Positions 23,261 to 32,567 of a stretch of 64,000 nt of DNA are shown in pieces. The stretch's first letter is position 1, and every line of letters starts with the position of its first letter. Position numbers and translations under genes: made by a program. The DNA is taken from the NCBI GenBank assembly GCA_030765055.1, contig CM060958.1, positions 4,447,967-4,511,966 of the forward strand. The letters run 5' to 3'. The DNA is from Mantis religiosa. Its lineage: Eukaryota > Arthropoda > Insecta > Mantodea > Mantidae. The notes under the pieces are model-generated. The model saw only the letters and a program-made list of their open reading frames with translations. It was not told the origin of the DNA and did no database searches.

Positions 23261-23264
23261 GCGC
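23221..23264. repeat. (CA)n-(CG)n dinucleotide tract
   Basis: About 13 CA units change abruptly to about 9 CG units, immediately before the SINE A head. Alternating purine-pyrimidine DNA of this kind can adopt Z-form; here it is simply noted. Confidence 0.95.
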
Positions 23265-23350
23265 GTGCAGTCCTAATAGCGTGTCTGTCTCACATTCCAG
23301 AGCTCCTGAGTCCGAATCTCGGCCAGGGTAAGTTATCTGGATAAGGTTTT
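23265..23350 (+). mobile_element. SINE A head of the second array
   Basis: 'gcagtcctaatagcgtgtct', 'cacattccagagctcctgag' and 'tccgaatctcggcca' give an A-box-like TAGCGTGTCTG (23277-23287) and a B-box-like GAGTCCGAATCTC. 'ctggataaggttttccctta' follows, as at 8090. This is the better preserved of the two heads that start SINE A arrays. Confidence 0.7.
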
Positions 23351-24709
23351 CCCTTATCTGAAAAGCGAATGTCGGATAACCTTAAGCTCTATGTACCCTG
23401 CACTCATTTGTACATCATTTCATTCATCGTCCGATATGACTTAACGTTGGACGTTTTCTCTTATTCTGAAAGATGAATGTCTGGTAACTCTAAGCTCTGT
23501 GTACCCTGTACTCATTTGAACATCATTTCATTCATCGTCCGATATGACTTAACGTTGGAGGTTTTCTCTCATCCTGAAAGATGAATGTCTGGTAACTCTA
23601 AGCTCTATGTACCCTGTACTCATTTGAACATCATTTCATTCATCGTCCGATATGACTTAACGTTGGAGGTTTTCTCTTATTCTGAAAGATGAATGTCTGG
23701 TAACTCTAAGCTCTGTGTACCCTGTACTCATTTGAACATCATTTCATTCATCGTCCGATATGACTTAACGTTGGAGGTTTTCTCTCATCCTGAAAGATGA
23801 ATGTCTGGTAACTCTAAGCTCTATGTACCCTGTACTCATTTGAACATCATTTCATTCATCGTCCGATATGACTTAACGTTGGAGGTTTTCTCTCATCCTG
23901 AAAGATGAATGTCTGGTAACTCTAAGCTCTATGTACTCTGTACTTATTTGAACATCATTTCGCTCATCGTTCGTTATGACTTAACGTTGGAGGTTTTCTC
24001 TTATCCTGGAAGATGAATGTCCGATATCTCTAAGCTCTATGTACCCTGTACTCATTCGAACATCATTTCATTCATCGTCCGATATGACTTAACGTTGGAG
24101 GTTTTCTCTTATCCTGAAAGATGAATGTCTGATAACTCTAAGCTCTATGTACCCTGTACTCATTTGAACATCATTTCATTCATCGTCCGATATGACTTAA
24201 CGTTGGAGGTGTTCTCTTATCCTGAAAGATGAATGTCTGATAACTCTAAGATCTATGTACCCTGTACTCATTTGAACATCATTTCATTCATCGTCCGATA
24301 TGACTTAACGTTGGAGGTTTTCTCTTATCCTGGAAGATGAATGTCTGATAACTCTAAGCTCTATGTACCCTGTACTCATTCGAACATCATTTCATTCATC
24401 GTCCGATATGACTTAACGTTGGAGGTTTTCTCTTATCCTGAAAGATGAATGTCTGATAACTCTAAGCTCTATGTACCCTGTACTCATTTGAAAATCATTT
24501 CATTCATCGTCCGATATGACTTAACGTTGGAGGTTTTCTCTTATACTGAAAGATGAATGTCTGGTAATTGTAAGCTCTATGTACCCTGTATTCATTTGAA
24601 CATCATTTCATTCATCGTCCGATATGACTTAACGTTGGAGGTTTTCTCTTATCGTGAAAGATGAATGTCTAGTAACTCTAAGCTCTATGTACCCTGTACT
24701 TACTTGTAC
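23351..24709 (+). repeat. 108-bp SINE A satellite, left part of a split array
   Basis: About 12-13 monomers of the same sequence as 8107-11213. Monomer variants include 'cttattctgaaag' alternating with 'ctcatcctgaaag', which indicates a two-monomer duplication. The array is cut at 24709 by the LTR retrotransposon and resumes at 30656. Confidence 0.9.
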
Positions 24710-24945
24710 TGTCGCGGTAACGGACTTTGAAGTTTCGGCACAAATAGATAATAGATGGATAGGTTTCACATAGATAACGAACTTGTGTAAACAGATAGTG
24801 CTGGCAGGCAAGATAACTGAAGCAAAGGCCTCGCCGGGTAGATTAACTTACGTTTCTCGAAGGAATGTCCGAATTATGTAACTAGATGCCTTGTTTTCCT
24901 GAAACTTCTAGTGATTGACAGAACAGTCTGGTAATCATGAATGGA

Positions 24946-24955
24946 GATATAAAAG
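24946..24955 (+). promoter_or_regulatory. TATA-like element of the LTR
   Basis: GATATAAAAG within the 5' LTR; the same motif is kept in the 3' LTR as GATATAAAAGG near 30509. Confidence 0.55.
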
Positions 24956-25125
24956 CGATTGTGACACGCTAGCAGGACAGTGGTAGTTGTGAAACAGTTG
25001 TTGTGAAACCAGACAGCTGGAAGTGTTATTGTAACGAGAGCTAATGATGTAATCTGCTGTCACTTGGTGGACTGATGGTGTACGTAACGTAATGCTGCTG
25101 TAAGCTATAAGAGTATTTCTACCAA

Positions 25126-25131
25126 AATAAA
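25126..25131 (+). promoter_or_regulatory. polyadenylation signal of the 5' LTR
   Basis: AATAAA about 60 bp before the LTR end. The matching part of the 3' LTR is missing. Confidence 0.5.
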
Positions 25132-25190
25132 GGAGATTTTAAGTTTTTGTAACTCGGCGTTTTAATTCTACGAACCCACAAAGTCACAAC

Positions 25191-25208
25191 TGGTGTCAGG
25201 AAGCGGGA
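25191..25208 (+). other. primer-binding site
   Basis: TGGTGTCAGGAAGCGGGA starts with TGG, complementary to a tRNA 3' CCA. The following bases fit the 3' end of a Leu- or Ser-type tRNA, but the isoacceptor cannot be fixed without a tRNA set. Confidence 0.6.
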
Positions 25209-25234
25209 CAACAACATCACCGAACATTACAGCC

Positions 25235-26448
25235 ATGGACGCGGCACTGGAAAAGATTTTGGAGAAGATGATGGAAATGAAGGCCGAACTGACCTCGGAA
25301 ATGAGAGCAGCAAATGACAACCTCGCTACGAAAATAGAAGCGGCAAATAACAACCTGGCCACATAGCTGAAACAAATGAAGACGGCTAACGAAAACATCA
25401 CCGAGAAGATGGAAGAAATGAAGGCCGAATTAACAGCGAAGACATAAGCGGCAAATATCCAGCCGCGGAACTAACAGCGAAGACGGAGGCGGCAAATAAC
25501 AACCTGGCCGCAAAGTTGGAGACGACAAATCACAATCTGACTACAAAGATAACCGAACTGACCACGGAAATGAAGGCTGCGAACGATGCCCTCGCCGAAA
25601 AATTTGAAGAAAAATTGACCGGCGTGAGAGATGACGTCACGGAGCTGGACAAGCGGATGGGTCAAGTGGACGAGCGCATAAACGACCTAGAGGGAAAGGC
25701 CGTCAGCAACACAAAGTCCCTGAACGCCATGGTGGAGGACGTCGTCGGCAGGAGTTTGAAGGACTGAAAGGCCGTCGCGCTGGGACGGGACACAATATTC
25801 GGCGCGCGTCAAACCTCCTAAATACGACGGCGCGACAACTTTCGAAGTATTCCGCCGCCAGTTCGACGCAGTGGCCAAGTATAACAAATGGTCACCAGAG
25901 GAAGAGGCCACACAGCTAATAGCTAGTTTCCAGGAACGGGCCGCGAAGTCCTGAACGCGGTGCAGATAACGGCGGCGCCCAAGGACATCTGGGAGGCCCT
26001 GGAGAATCGTTTTGGAAACCACCGCTTAGCCGCAGCGTACCGCAGCCAGCTAAAGGCAAGGTCACAGCAGCCAGGGGAGACGCTGCAGGATTTCGTCCTG
26101 GCAGTTGAGCAAGTAGCTAGCAAGGCCCTAGTCGACGTCCCACCAGAGTTCGTATCCCGGGAAGCCGCCTACAACTTTATCGACGGGGTACGAGACCCGG
26201 AGATTCGTCAGCACCTAATGCTCGGCGATTATAAAACCATCCACGAGGTGCTAACGGCAGCATTAAGGATGGAGGCAGCCAAGGTAACAGCTATCCCGAC
26301 GTCGAGAACGAGGAGTGTCCGCTACACTGGACACAGAAGAGCAGCCCATGGACGCCGGCGAAGACCTAGTGGCGTGTGCTGCGGGTGCGGCCAGCCGGGA
26401 CACATGGAGAGAGCTAGCCGATACCAGGAAGAGGAGCCGGAAGAATGA
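25235..26448 (+). pseudogene. gag pseudogene of the Ty3/gypsy element
   Basis: The ATG at 25235 begins MDAALEKILEKMMEMKAEL, the start of a long coiled-coil with repeated 'AANNNLATK'-like heptads. In-frame stops occur at about 25364 and 25446. Coiled-coil reading resumes at 25516 (METTNHNLTTK...). The capsid-like part follows: PPKYDGATTFEVFRRQFDAV, then a frame change near 25950, then WEALENRFGNHRLAAAYRSQL, GETLQDFVLAVEQVASKAL and FIDGVRDPEIRQHLMLGDY. A zinc knuckle CGCGQPGHMERAS lacks its last Cys (Ser instead). The frame ends at 26448, just before the protease. Several breaks make it non-functional. Confidence 0.8.
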
Positions 26449-26460
26449 GTCAAGCCCGTC

Positions 26461-27156
26461 GTGGAGAGGGGCACGTCGGCGCCATCACCACCATCCCCTC
26501 GAGTGACACTACGCGCCGTCAGACAGCGTATGGATGACTGCCTCATCGCGGACGGTTGGGTGAGAGGGAAGCCGTGCCGCGTGCTGGTAGACACTGGTAC
26601 GGCCGTTACCATCATCAGACCTGACGTGGCCAAGGGTTTGCCGACGAGGAAGCCGAGCCGACCATACCAGTTTGTGATGGCATCGGGTGACACCTTGCCT
26701 GTGGAGAAGGAGGCCCTGCTGAAGTTGACTTTGGGACGGAGTGTCGTGCGTCAGTGGGTGTTCGTTGCGAAGGTGGCTGAGGAGGTGATACTGGGATTGG
26801 ATGCCCTCAGGAGCCACGAGGCGACGGTCGACGTCGGCAGGAAGGTCCTGCAGCTCAATGGAGAAGAGATGATACCCAGGCAGCCCGAAGAGCGCCATGG
26901 AATTTGCAGGGTCGTCCTGAAGGTAGACGTGGTTGTCTCCGCGAGAAGCGAGGTGGGGGTGATGGCGCGACTGGAAGGCCTGCGGACGAAGAACATGATG
27001 CTGGACCAGATGACGCCTGTGCACGGATTCTGTGTAGCCAGGACATTATTGCCGTGCCGAGAGGAGGTGCCAGTGAGGCTGCTCAACCTGGCAGACACCG
27101 ACCTCGACGTCCAGGCCGGAACGCATCTGGGGACTTCAAGACCCTGGTCAGCGTGA
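26461..27156 (+). pseudogene. pol protease segment
   Basis: In the same frame as the preceding gag part but separated from it by a stop. The aspartic protease motif CRVLVDTGTAVTII is intact (catalytic DTG), followed by GDTLPVEKEALLKLTLG and the EVILGLDALRSHEATVDV flap/ILG block typical of retroviral-type proteases. The frame runs out at 27156, where it should continue into reverse transcriptase, which lies in another frame. Confidence 0.75.
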
Positions 27157-27938
27157 CAGCTATCGCCAAGACACAGGAGCCGGAGCCGACGCAATGCCTG
27201 GGGCCCCGGCTTGAAGGCTTATTGGAGAAAGCGGCCGACCACCTGACCGCAAAACAGCTGGAGAAATTTCGACAGCTACTGATGCGATATCAGCGCGTCT
27301 TCAGCCAAGGCGACAGTGACTACGGCCGCACGGATAATGTGCTTCACCGCATCGACGCCGGAGACGCCCGGCCTATTCGGCAACCACCAAGACGCGTTCC
27401 GTTGGCGAAACAAGCGGCGGAATGGGATATGGTAGATGACATGAAATCCAGGGGAGTGATTGAAGAGTCTGACAGCCCTTGGTGTTCCCCTGTAGTTCTG
27501 GTGACGAATAAGAACGGCAATCCACGCTTCTGCTTGGACTACAGGAGGATGAGTGCTGTCACCCGGAAGGACTGTTTCCCCTTACCCCGGATTGACGACA
27601 CCCTGGACACGCTAGCTGGTGCACAATGGTACTCGACCCTGGACCTGAAGTCGCGTTACTGGCAGGTGGCTCTAGACCCGAGAGACAAGGAGAAGACTGC
27701 ATTCTCGACAGGTCAAGGGCTTTGGCAGTTCACAGTTATGCCCCTTGGACTCTGCAATGCACCAGCCACATTTCAACGCCTCATGGAATCAGTAATGAGA
27801 GGATTGACATATGACACATTGCTGCTATACCTGGACGACATCATCATCGTTGGCAAGACGTTCGAACACCATCTAGACAACCTGAGCAAGAGACTGCAGG
27901 CAACCAACTTGAAGCTGAACACGCTTTCCAGCACCTGA
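27125..27938 (+). pseudogene. pol reverse transcriptase segment, 3' part deleted
   Basis: The frame from about 27125 reads FKTLVSVTAI..., then KFRQLLMRYQRVFSQGDSDYG, IREPPRRVPL-like IRQPPRRVPLAKQAAEWD, GVIEESDSPWCSPVVLVTNK, FCLDYRRMSAVTRKDCFPLP, YSTLDLKSRYWQVAL, TAFSTGQGLWQFTVMPLGLC and LLLYLDDIIIVG (YLDD at 27828-27839). It follows the fingers-palm order of Ty3/gypsy RT. After NLKLN at about 27920 the sequence jumps directly to the start of the connection/RNase H region in another frame, so the thumb and part of the connection, normally some 75-85 residues, are deleted. Confidence 0.85.
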
Positions 27939-28366
27939 AGAAGACACTGTGCAGTGCTCCTCTTTTGGGATTTCCACAACCAGGCGGCGATTTCGTTGTG
28001 GACACCGATGCCAGCGATCATTGCATTGGAGGCGTCCTATCGCAAATTCAGGACGGACACGAGCGGGGTATAGCCCACTACAGCAAGACGCTATCCAAGG
28101 CAGAGAAGAACTACTGCGTCACCCGGCGAGAATTACTGGTGGTGGTAAAGACCTTGGAGTACTTCCACAAGTACCTGTACGGTCAGCCATTCCACCTGAG
28201 GACTGACCATTCCGCCCTAACCTGGTTATTGAGCTTTAAGAACCTGGAAGGCCAGACAGCACGTTGGGTCCAGAAATTGCTTGAGTACGGCTTCACCTCT
28301 GAACATCGTAGATGGAAGAGCCACGGTAACGCAGACGCCATGTCTCGAAGACCCTTCCCAGATTAG
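27919..28366 (+). pseudogene. pol RNase H segment
   Basis: It begins AFQHLKKTLCSAPLLGFPQP and continues VVDTDASDHCIGGVLSQ (DxDASD catalytic block), IAHYSKTLSKAEKNYCVTRR, ELLVVVKTLEYFHKYLYGQ, FHLRTDHSALTWLLSF and ends HGNADAMSRRP. These are the standard Ty3/gypsy RNase H landmarks. A stop follows at 28364-28366, and the linker to integrase carries another stop near 28431. Confidence 0.85.
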
Positions 28367-28435
28367 TGCGGCCAATGCACACGAGTGGAAGAAAAGGAGC
28401 GTGCCGCAGCAGTCCGAGTAGTCACGGCATAGCCT

Positions 28436-28626
28436 GTGGATGGCTGGGATAGCGCAGGCCTGAGTAGGGAGCAGCTGGCAGACGCAGACTTGGGGCCACT
28501 CTTGAGAGAAGTGGAGGCAGGGACAAGACCAACCTGGGAGGACATCGCACCGAGGAGCGCCACCTACAAGTCGTACTGGGCCCAATGGGATTCATTGAAG
28601 ACAAGAGAGGGCTTGCTGTTCCGAGT
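28436..28626 (+). pseudogene. pol integrase N-terminal linker segment
   Basis: DGWDSAGLSREQLADADLGP, LLREVEAGTRPTWEDI and SYWAQWDSLKTREGLLFRV form the usual linker between RNase H and the integrase zinc finger. Reading ends at a stop formed by the first bases of the nested element. Confidence 0.75.
28615..28626. repeat. target-site duplication of the nested element, left copy
   Basis: GCTGTTCCGAGT, repeated exactly at 29118-29129. Confidence 0.85.
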
Positions 28627-29117
28627 TTAGCCCAGAGGTTCTACTCCCATTAGTCCTGAATCCGTAGGAACTGGACCCGGGCCTCCTTCGACCAGGGAGT
28701 TATCCGAGCTGTCCCAAAGGGCGCTCGACGTCCTCCGTGGGGCTTTTCATGGGACAAGACCTAGAGACTAACAAGCCCCCCATCTGGTCCTATGGACTCA
28801 AGACGGGATGGAAGTGGATACGCCACTTACACGCGTCATCACTCAAGGTGAAGACTACCGAAAAACCTCGGTGGGGCCGCATGGTGATCTAGCACACCTT
28901 CTACTAGCTTTGCAGGCTAGTACCCGGGAGAATTAATGGCTTCCCTCAATAACACACTGCCCCCTCGAGTTCATCCCAATCCTAACAACTCCCGAAGGAG
29001 GTGCTCGGCTGTTCGGCCCGAGGTTCCTCTAGTAACGTCAGAGGTACCACGAGTGCTAAGGTTCCGCAGCGCCCGCACTTTGGCAGCTGAAAGGGACGGA
29101 TCCCTTCCCCTTCGGGA
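28627..29117 (+). mobile_element. unclassified GC-rich insertion element, copy 2 (491 bp), inside pol
   Basis: Reverse-complement partner of 4498-5031. It is flanked by a 12-bp exact duplication of retrotransposon sequence, which proves it moved into pol after the retrotransposon existed. It starts TTAGCCCAGAGG and ends CCTTCCCCTTCGGGA. About 43 bp present in copy 1 are missing here after 'ggcttccctcaa'. It has no A tail and no inverted repeats. It adds an ATG (28936) and an open frame that happens to run in phase into the integrase reading frame. Confidence 0.8.
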
Positions 29118-29129
29118 GCTGTTCCGAGT
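29118..29129. repeat. target-site duplication of the nested element, right copy
   Basis: Exact repeat of 28615-28626. Confidence 0.85.
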
Positions 29130-30261
29130 ATGGGAATCGCCTGATGGGAAGACGCAGAGGGAGCAGTTGGTACTTCCCCGAACTAAGGTCCCAGAAGTCT
29201 TGGAGGAACTGCCCTCCGGTACTTCAGGTGGACACCTGGGAGCAAACCGGACGATCGACAAACTCCGACAGCGCTACTACTGGCTGAGGCTGCGAGCAGA
29301 TGCTGAGAGATGGTGCCATCAATGTCACGCGTGCGCAGTGAGTCGCGGTCCCCAGACTAGGAGCCGGGGTCGCATGCAGCAGTACAACGTCGGAGCGCCA
29401 TTCGAAAGGATCGCCGTCGACATAGATGGACCATTTCCCGTGTCCAGCCGAGGCAACAAGTACCTGATGGTGGTCGTGGACTACTTCACCAAGTGGCCGG
29501 AAGTGTATGCCATTCCGAACCAAGAGGCGAAGACAATCACGGACTGCCTTGTGGAGCAAGTATTCTGCCGATTTGGGGTGCCACTAGAGCTCCACAGCGA
29601 CCAGGGCACTAATTTTGAATCCAACCTGATGAAGGAGGCACTAAAGAGGCTTGGGGTAAACAAGACCCGCACCGTACGCCTACATCCACAGTCGGACGTC
29701 ATGGTCGAGAGTTACATCAAGACCTCAGAGGAATACCTGAGGAAGGCCGTGGCCAGCCATCAGCCAGACTGGGACATCAAGGTGCCACTGTTCTTACTGG
29801 CCTACCGCTCGTCAACACGCGATACCGCTGGGATGACGCCAGCAAGTTTAATGTTCGGCCGAGAGTTACGCCTCACCTGTTATCTGGCTTTTGGAAGCCC
29901 CCCGGACGCAAAACAGCCAGCTTCCGAGTTTGTGGAGAACCTAGTGGACCATCACCACGACTTGCATGAGATGGCTCGTCAGAACATCCACAAGGTTAGC
30001 GACCGCATGAAGACCCGATACGACACGCAAGCCAACAGCCAAGGTTTCCAGCAGGATGACCTAGTCTGGTTGAACCGCCCTACTCGGACCCAGGGACGCT
30101 GCCCGCAGCTCCAACAACCATGACAAGGAACGTACCGGGTGGTGAAGAGCATTAACGACGTGGTCTACCGCATCCAGAAGGTGCCCCGAGGGAAGATGCT
30201 GGTGGTACACCTGGATCGTGTGGCCCGCAACGATGGTGCTGTTCGGGAAGACCAGCCTTGA
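29118..30261 (+). pseudogene. pol integrase segment
   Basis: Resumes LFRVWESPDGK..., then the zinc-finger region GGHLGANRT...YYW...WCHQCHACA (first His of the HHCC set not seen, both Cys present). The core domain has all three acidic residues: D in AVDIDGPFP (29419-29421), D in LHSDQGTNF (29599-29601) and E in DVMVESYIK (29707-29709), with 35 residues between the last two. The C-terminal GPY/F-like module reads GTYRVVKSINDVVYRIQ and MLVVHLDRVA and ends with TGA at 30259-30261. A stop at about 30121 interrupts it just before that module. Confidence 0.85.
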
Positions 30262-30272
30262 GGAGGGAACAG

Positions 30273-30655
30273 TGTCGCGGTAACGGACATTGAAGTTTCG
30301 GCGCAAATAGATAATAGATGGATAGGTTTCACGTAGATAACGAACTTGTGTAAACAGATAGTGCCGGCAAGCAAGATAACTGAGACAAAGGCCTCGCCGG
30401 GTAGATTAAGTTACGTTTCTCGAAGGAAAGTTCGAATTATGTAACTAGATGCCCTGTTTTCCTGAAACTTCTAGTGATTGACAGAACAGTCTGGTAATCA
30501 TGAATGGAGATATAAAAGGGATTGTGACACGCTAGCAGGACAGTGGTAGTTGTGAAACAGTTGTTGTGAAACCAGACAGCTGGAAGTGTTATTGTAACGA
30601 GCGCGGATGATGTAATCAGCTGTCACTGTTATTGTCATCGACCTTTGTAGACTGA
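30273..30655 (+). mobile_element. 3' LTR, truncated at a satellite junction
   Basis: It begins TGTCGCGGTAACGGACATTG, preceded by a purine-rich GAGGAGGGAACAG (polypurine tract). It follows the 5' LTR to about 'gactgatg' near 30655, then passes into satellite 'taccctgtactcatttgaac'. About the last 110 bp of the LTR, including AATAAA, are missing. An extra short stretch ('ttattgtcatcgacctttg') differs from the 5' LTR near the break. Confidence 0.8.
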
Positions 30656-32006
30656 TGTACCCTGTACTCATTTGAACATCATTTCATTCTTCGTCTGATA
30701 TGACTTACGTTGGAGGTTTTCTCTTATCCTGAAAGATGAATGTCTGATAACTCTAAGCTCTATGTACCCTGTACTCATTTGAACATCATTTCATTCTTCG
30801 CCTGATATGACTTAACGTTGGAGGTTTTCTCTTATCCTGAAAGATGAATGTCTAGTAACTCTAAGCCCTATGTGCCCTGTACTCATTTGAACATCATTTC
30901 ATTCTTCGCCTGATATGACTTAACGTTGGAGGTTTTCTCTTATCCTGAAAGATGAATGTCTGGTAACTCTAAGTTCTATGTACACTGTACTCATTTGAAC
31001 ATCATTTCATTCTTCGCCTGATATGACTTAACGTTGGAGGTTTTCTCTTATCCTGAAAGATGAATGTCTAGTAACTCTAAGCTCTATGTACCCTGTACTC
31101 ATTTGAACATCATTTCATTCTTCGTCTGATATGACTTACGTTGGAGGTTTTCTCTTATCCTGAAAGATGAATGTCTGGTAACTCTAAGCTCTATGTACCC
31201 TGTACTCATTTGAACATCATTTCATTCTTCGCCTGATATGACTTACGTTGGAGGTTTTCTCTTATCCTGAAAGATGAATGTCTGGTAACTCTAAGCTCTA
31301 TGTACCCTGTACTCATTTGAACATTTCATTCTTCGTCTTATATGACTTACGTTGGAGGTTTTCTCTTAACCTGAAAGATGAATGTCTGGTAACTCCAAGC
31401 TCTATGTACCCTGTACTTATGAGAACATCATTTCATTCATCGTCCGATATGACTTAACGTTGGTGGTTTTCTCCTATTCTGAAAGATGAATATCTGATAA
31501 CTTTAAGCTCTATGTACCCTGTACTCATTTGAACATCATTTCATTCATCGTCCGATATGACTTAATGTTGGAGGTTTTCTCTTATCCTGAAATATGAATG
31601 TCTGGTAACTCTAAGCTCTATGTACCCTGTACTTATGAGAACATCATTTCATTCATCGTCCGATATGACTTAGCGTTGGAGGTTTTCTCTTATCCTGAAA
31701 GATGAATGTCTGGTAACTCTAAGCTCTATGTACCCTGTACTCATTTGAACATAATTTCATTCATCGCCCGATCTGACTTAACGTAGGAGGTTTCCCCTTA
31801 TCCTGAATGATAAATGTCTGGTAACTCTAAGCTCTATGTACCCTGTACTTATTTGAACATAATTTCATTCATCGCCCGATCTGACTTAACGTAGGAGGTT
31901 TCCCCTTATCCTGAATGATAAATGTCTGGTAACTCTAAGCTCTATGTACCCTGTACTTATTTGAACATAATTTCATTCATCGTCCGATATGACTAAACGT
32001 TGGAGG
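30656..32006 (+). repeat. 108-bp SINE A satellite, right part of the split array
   Basis: About 12-13 monomers continuing the family of 23351-24709. Variants include 'cattcttcgcctgatatgac' and, towards the end, two nearly identical monomers with 'gatctgacttaacgtaggag'. It ends at 'aacgttggagg' (about 32006), the same end point as the first array. Confidence 0.9.
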
Positions 32007-32567
32007 ACATAAAAAACAAGAGGAGATACGTAGATTTTTGTATAAAATGCTTGTAATATATGTAAACTGCTCATGTTTATTGAGGGACTATGAAAGTATG
32101 TGAATTGCACAAGGACAGGGTGCAGGATAGGCTAACAGAGTGCGCGTTGTTACGCGGTATCGATCTTACTGAGGTCACGCGAGGAAAACTGCATTACCCT
32201 CAAAACAATAACACCCCTCCTCTAAGTATTGCCTGTGTCTCTCTGTGTTTTTGGGGCATTCAGTATTTTTGAAGTATATCCTTGCGCTTTCTTTTTTTAC
32301 GTGTACATGCAACGAACATAGGGTTATTCAGCTTTTTTAAAATCTGACTATCGCTTAAGAACGCTGTATCTTTCATTAGAAGAAAATATCTATGAAGTTT
32401 TATTAATGCGTATGGCAATGTTACATCAGATTTGGTTAAAAGTTCACTCTTTTTGTTTATTATATCAGTTGCCTGTATTTATAACAAAATATGTAATAAT
32501 AGATTAGATTAGTTAGATTTGCGTATTGTGTTTTCAGTAGTAGCCAGAAATCCCCGTGTAAATTGAA
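32007..32567. other. AT-rich intergenic DNA, nothing recognised
   Basis: Non-coding spacer between two satellite families. Confidence 0.4.

Larger units (their letters stand above)
24710..25188 (+). mobile_element. 5' LTR of a Ty3/gypsy retrotransposon
   Basis: It begins TGTCGCGGTAACGGAC and ends just before a primer-binding site, with a terminal CA-type end (...GTCACA). The first part recurs at 30273. It includes a TATA-like GATATAAAAG (24946-24955) and an AATAAA signal (25126-25131). The end position is inferred from the two-base spacer to the TGG of the binding site. Confidence 0.8.

Noticed and set aside
26509..27194. Long minus-strand frames opposite gag-pol
   Set aside because: Shadows of the GC-rich protease/RT coding sequence. 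The plus-strand reading has all the known motifs.
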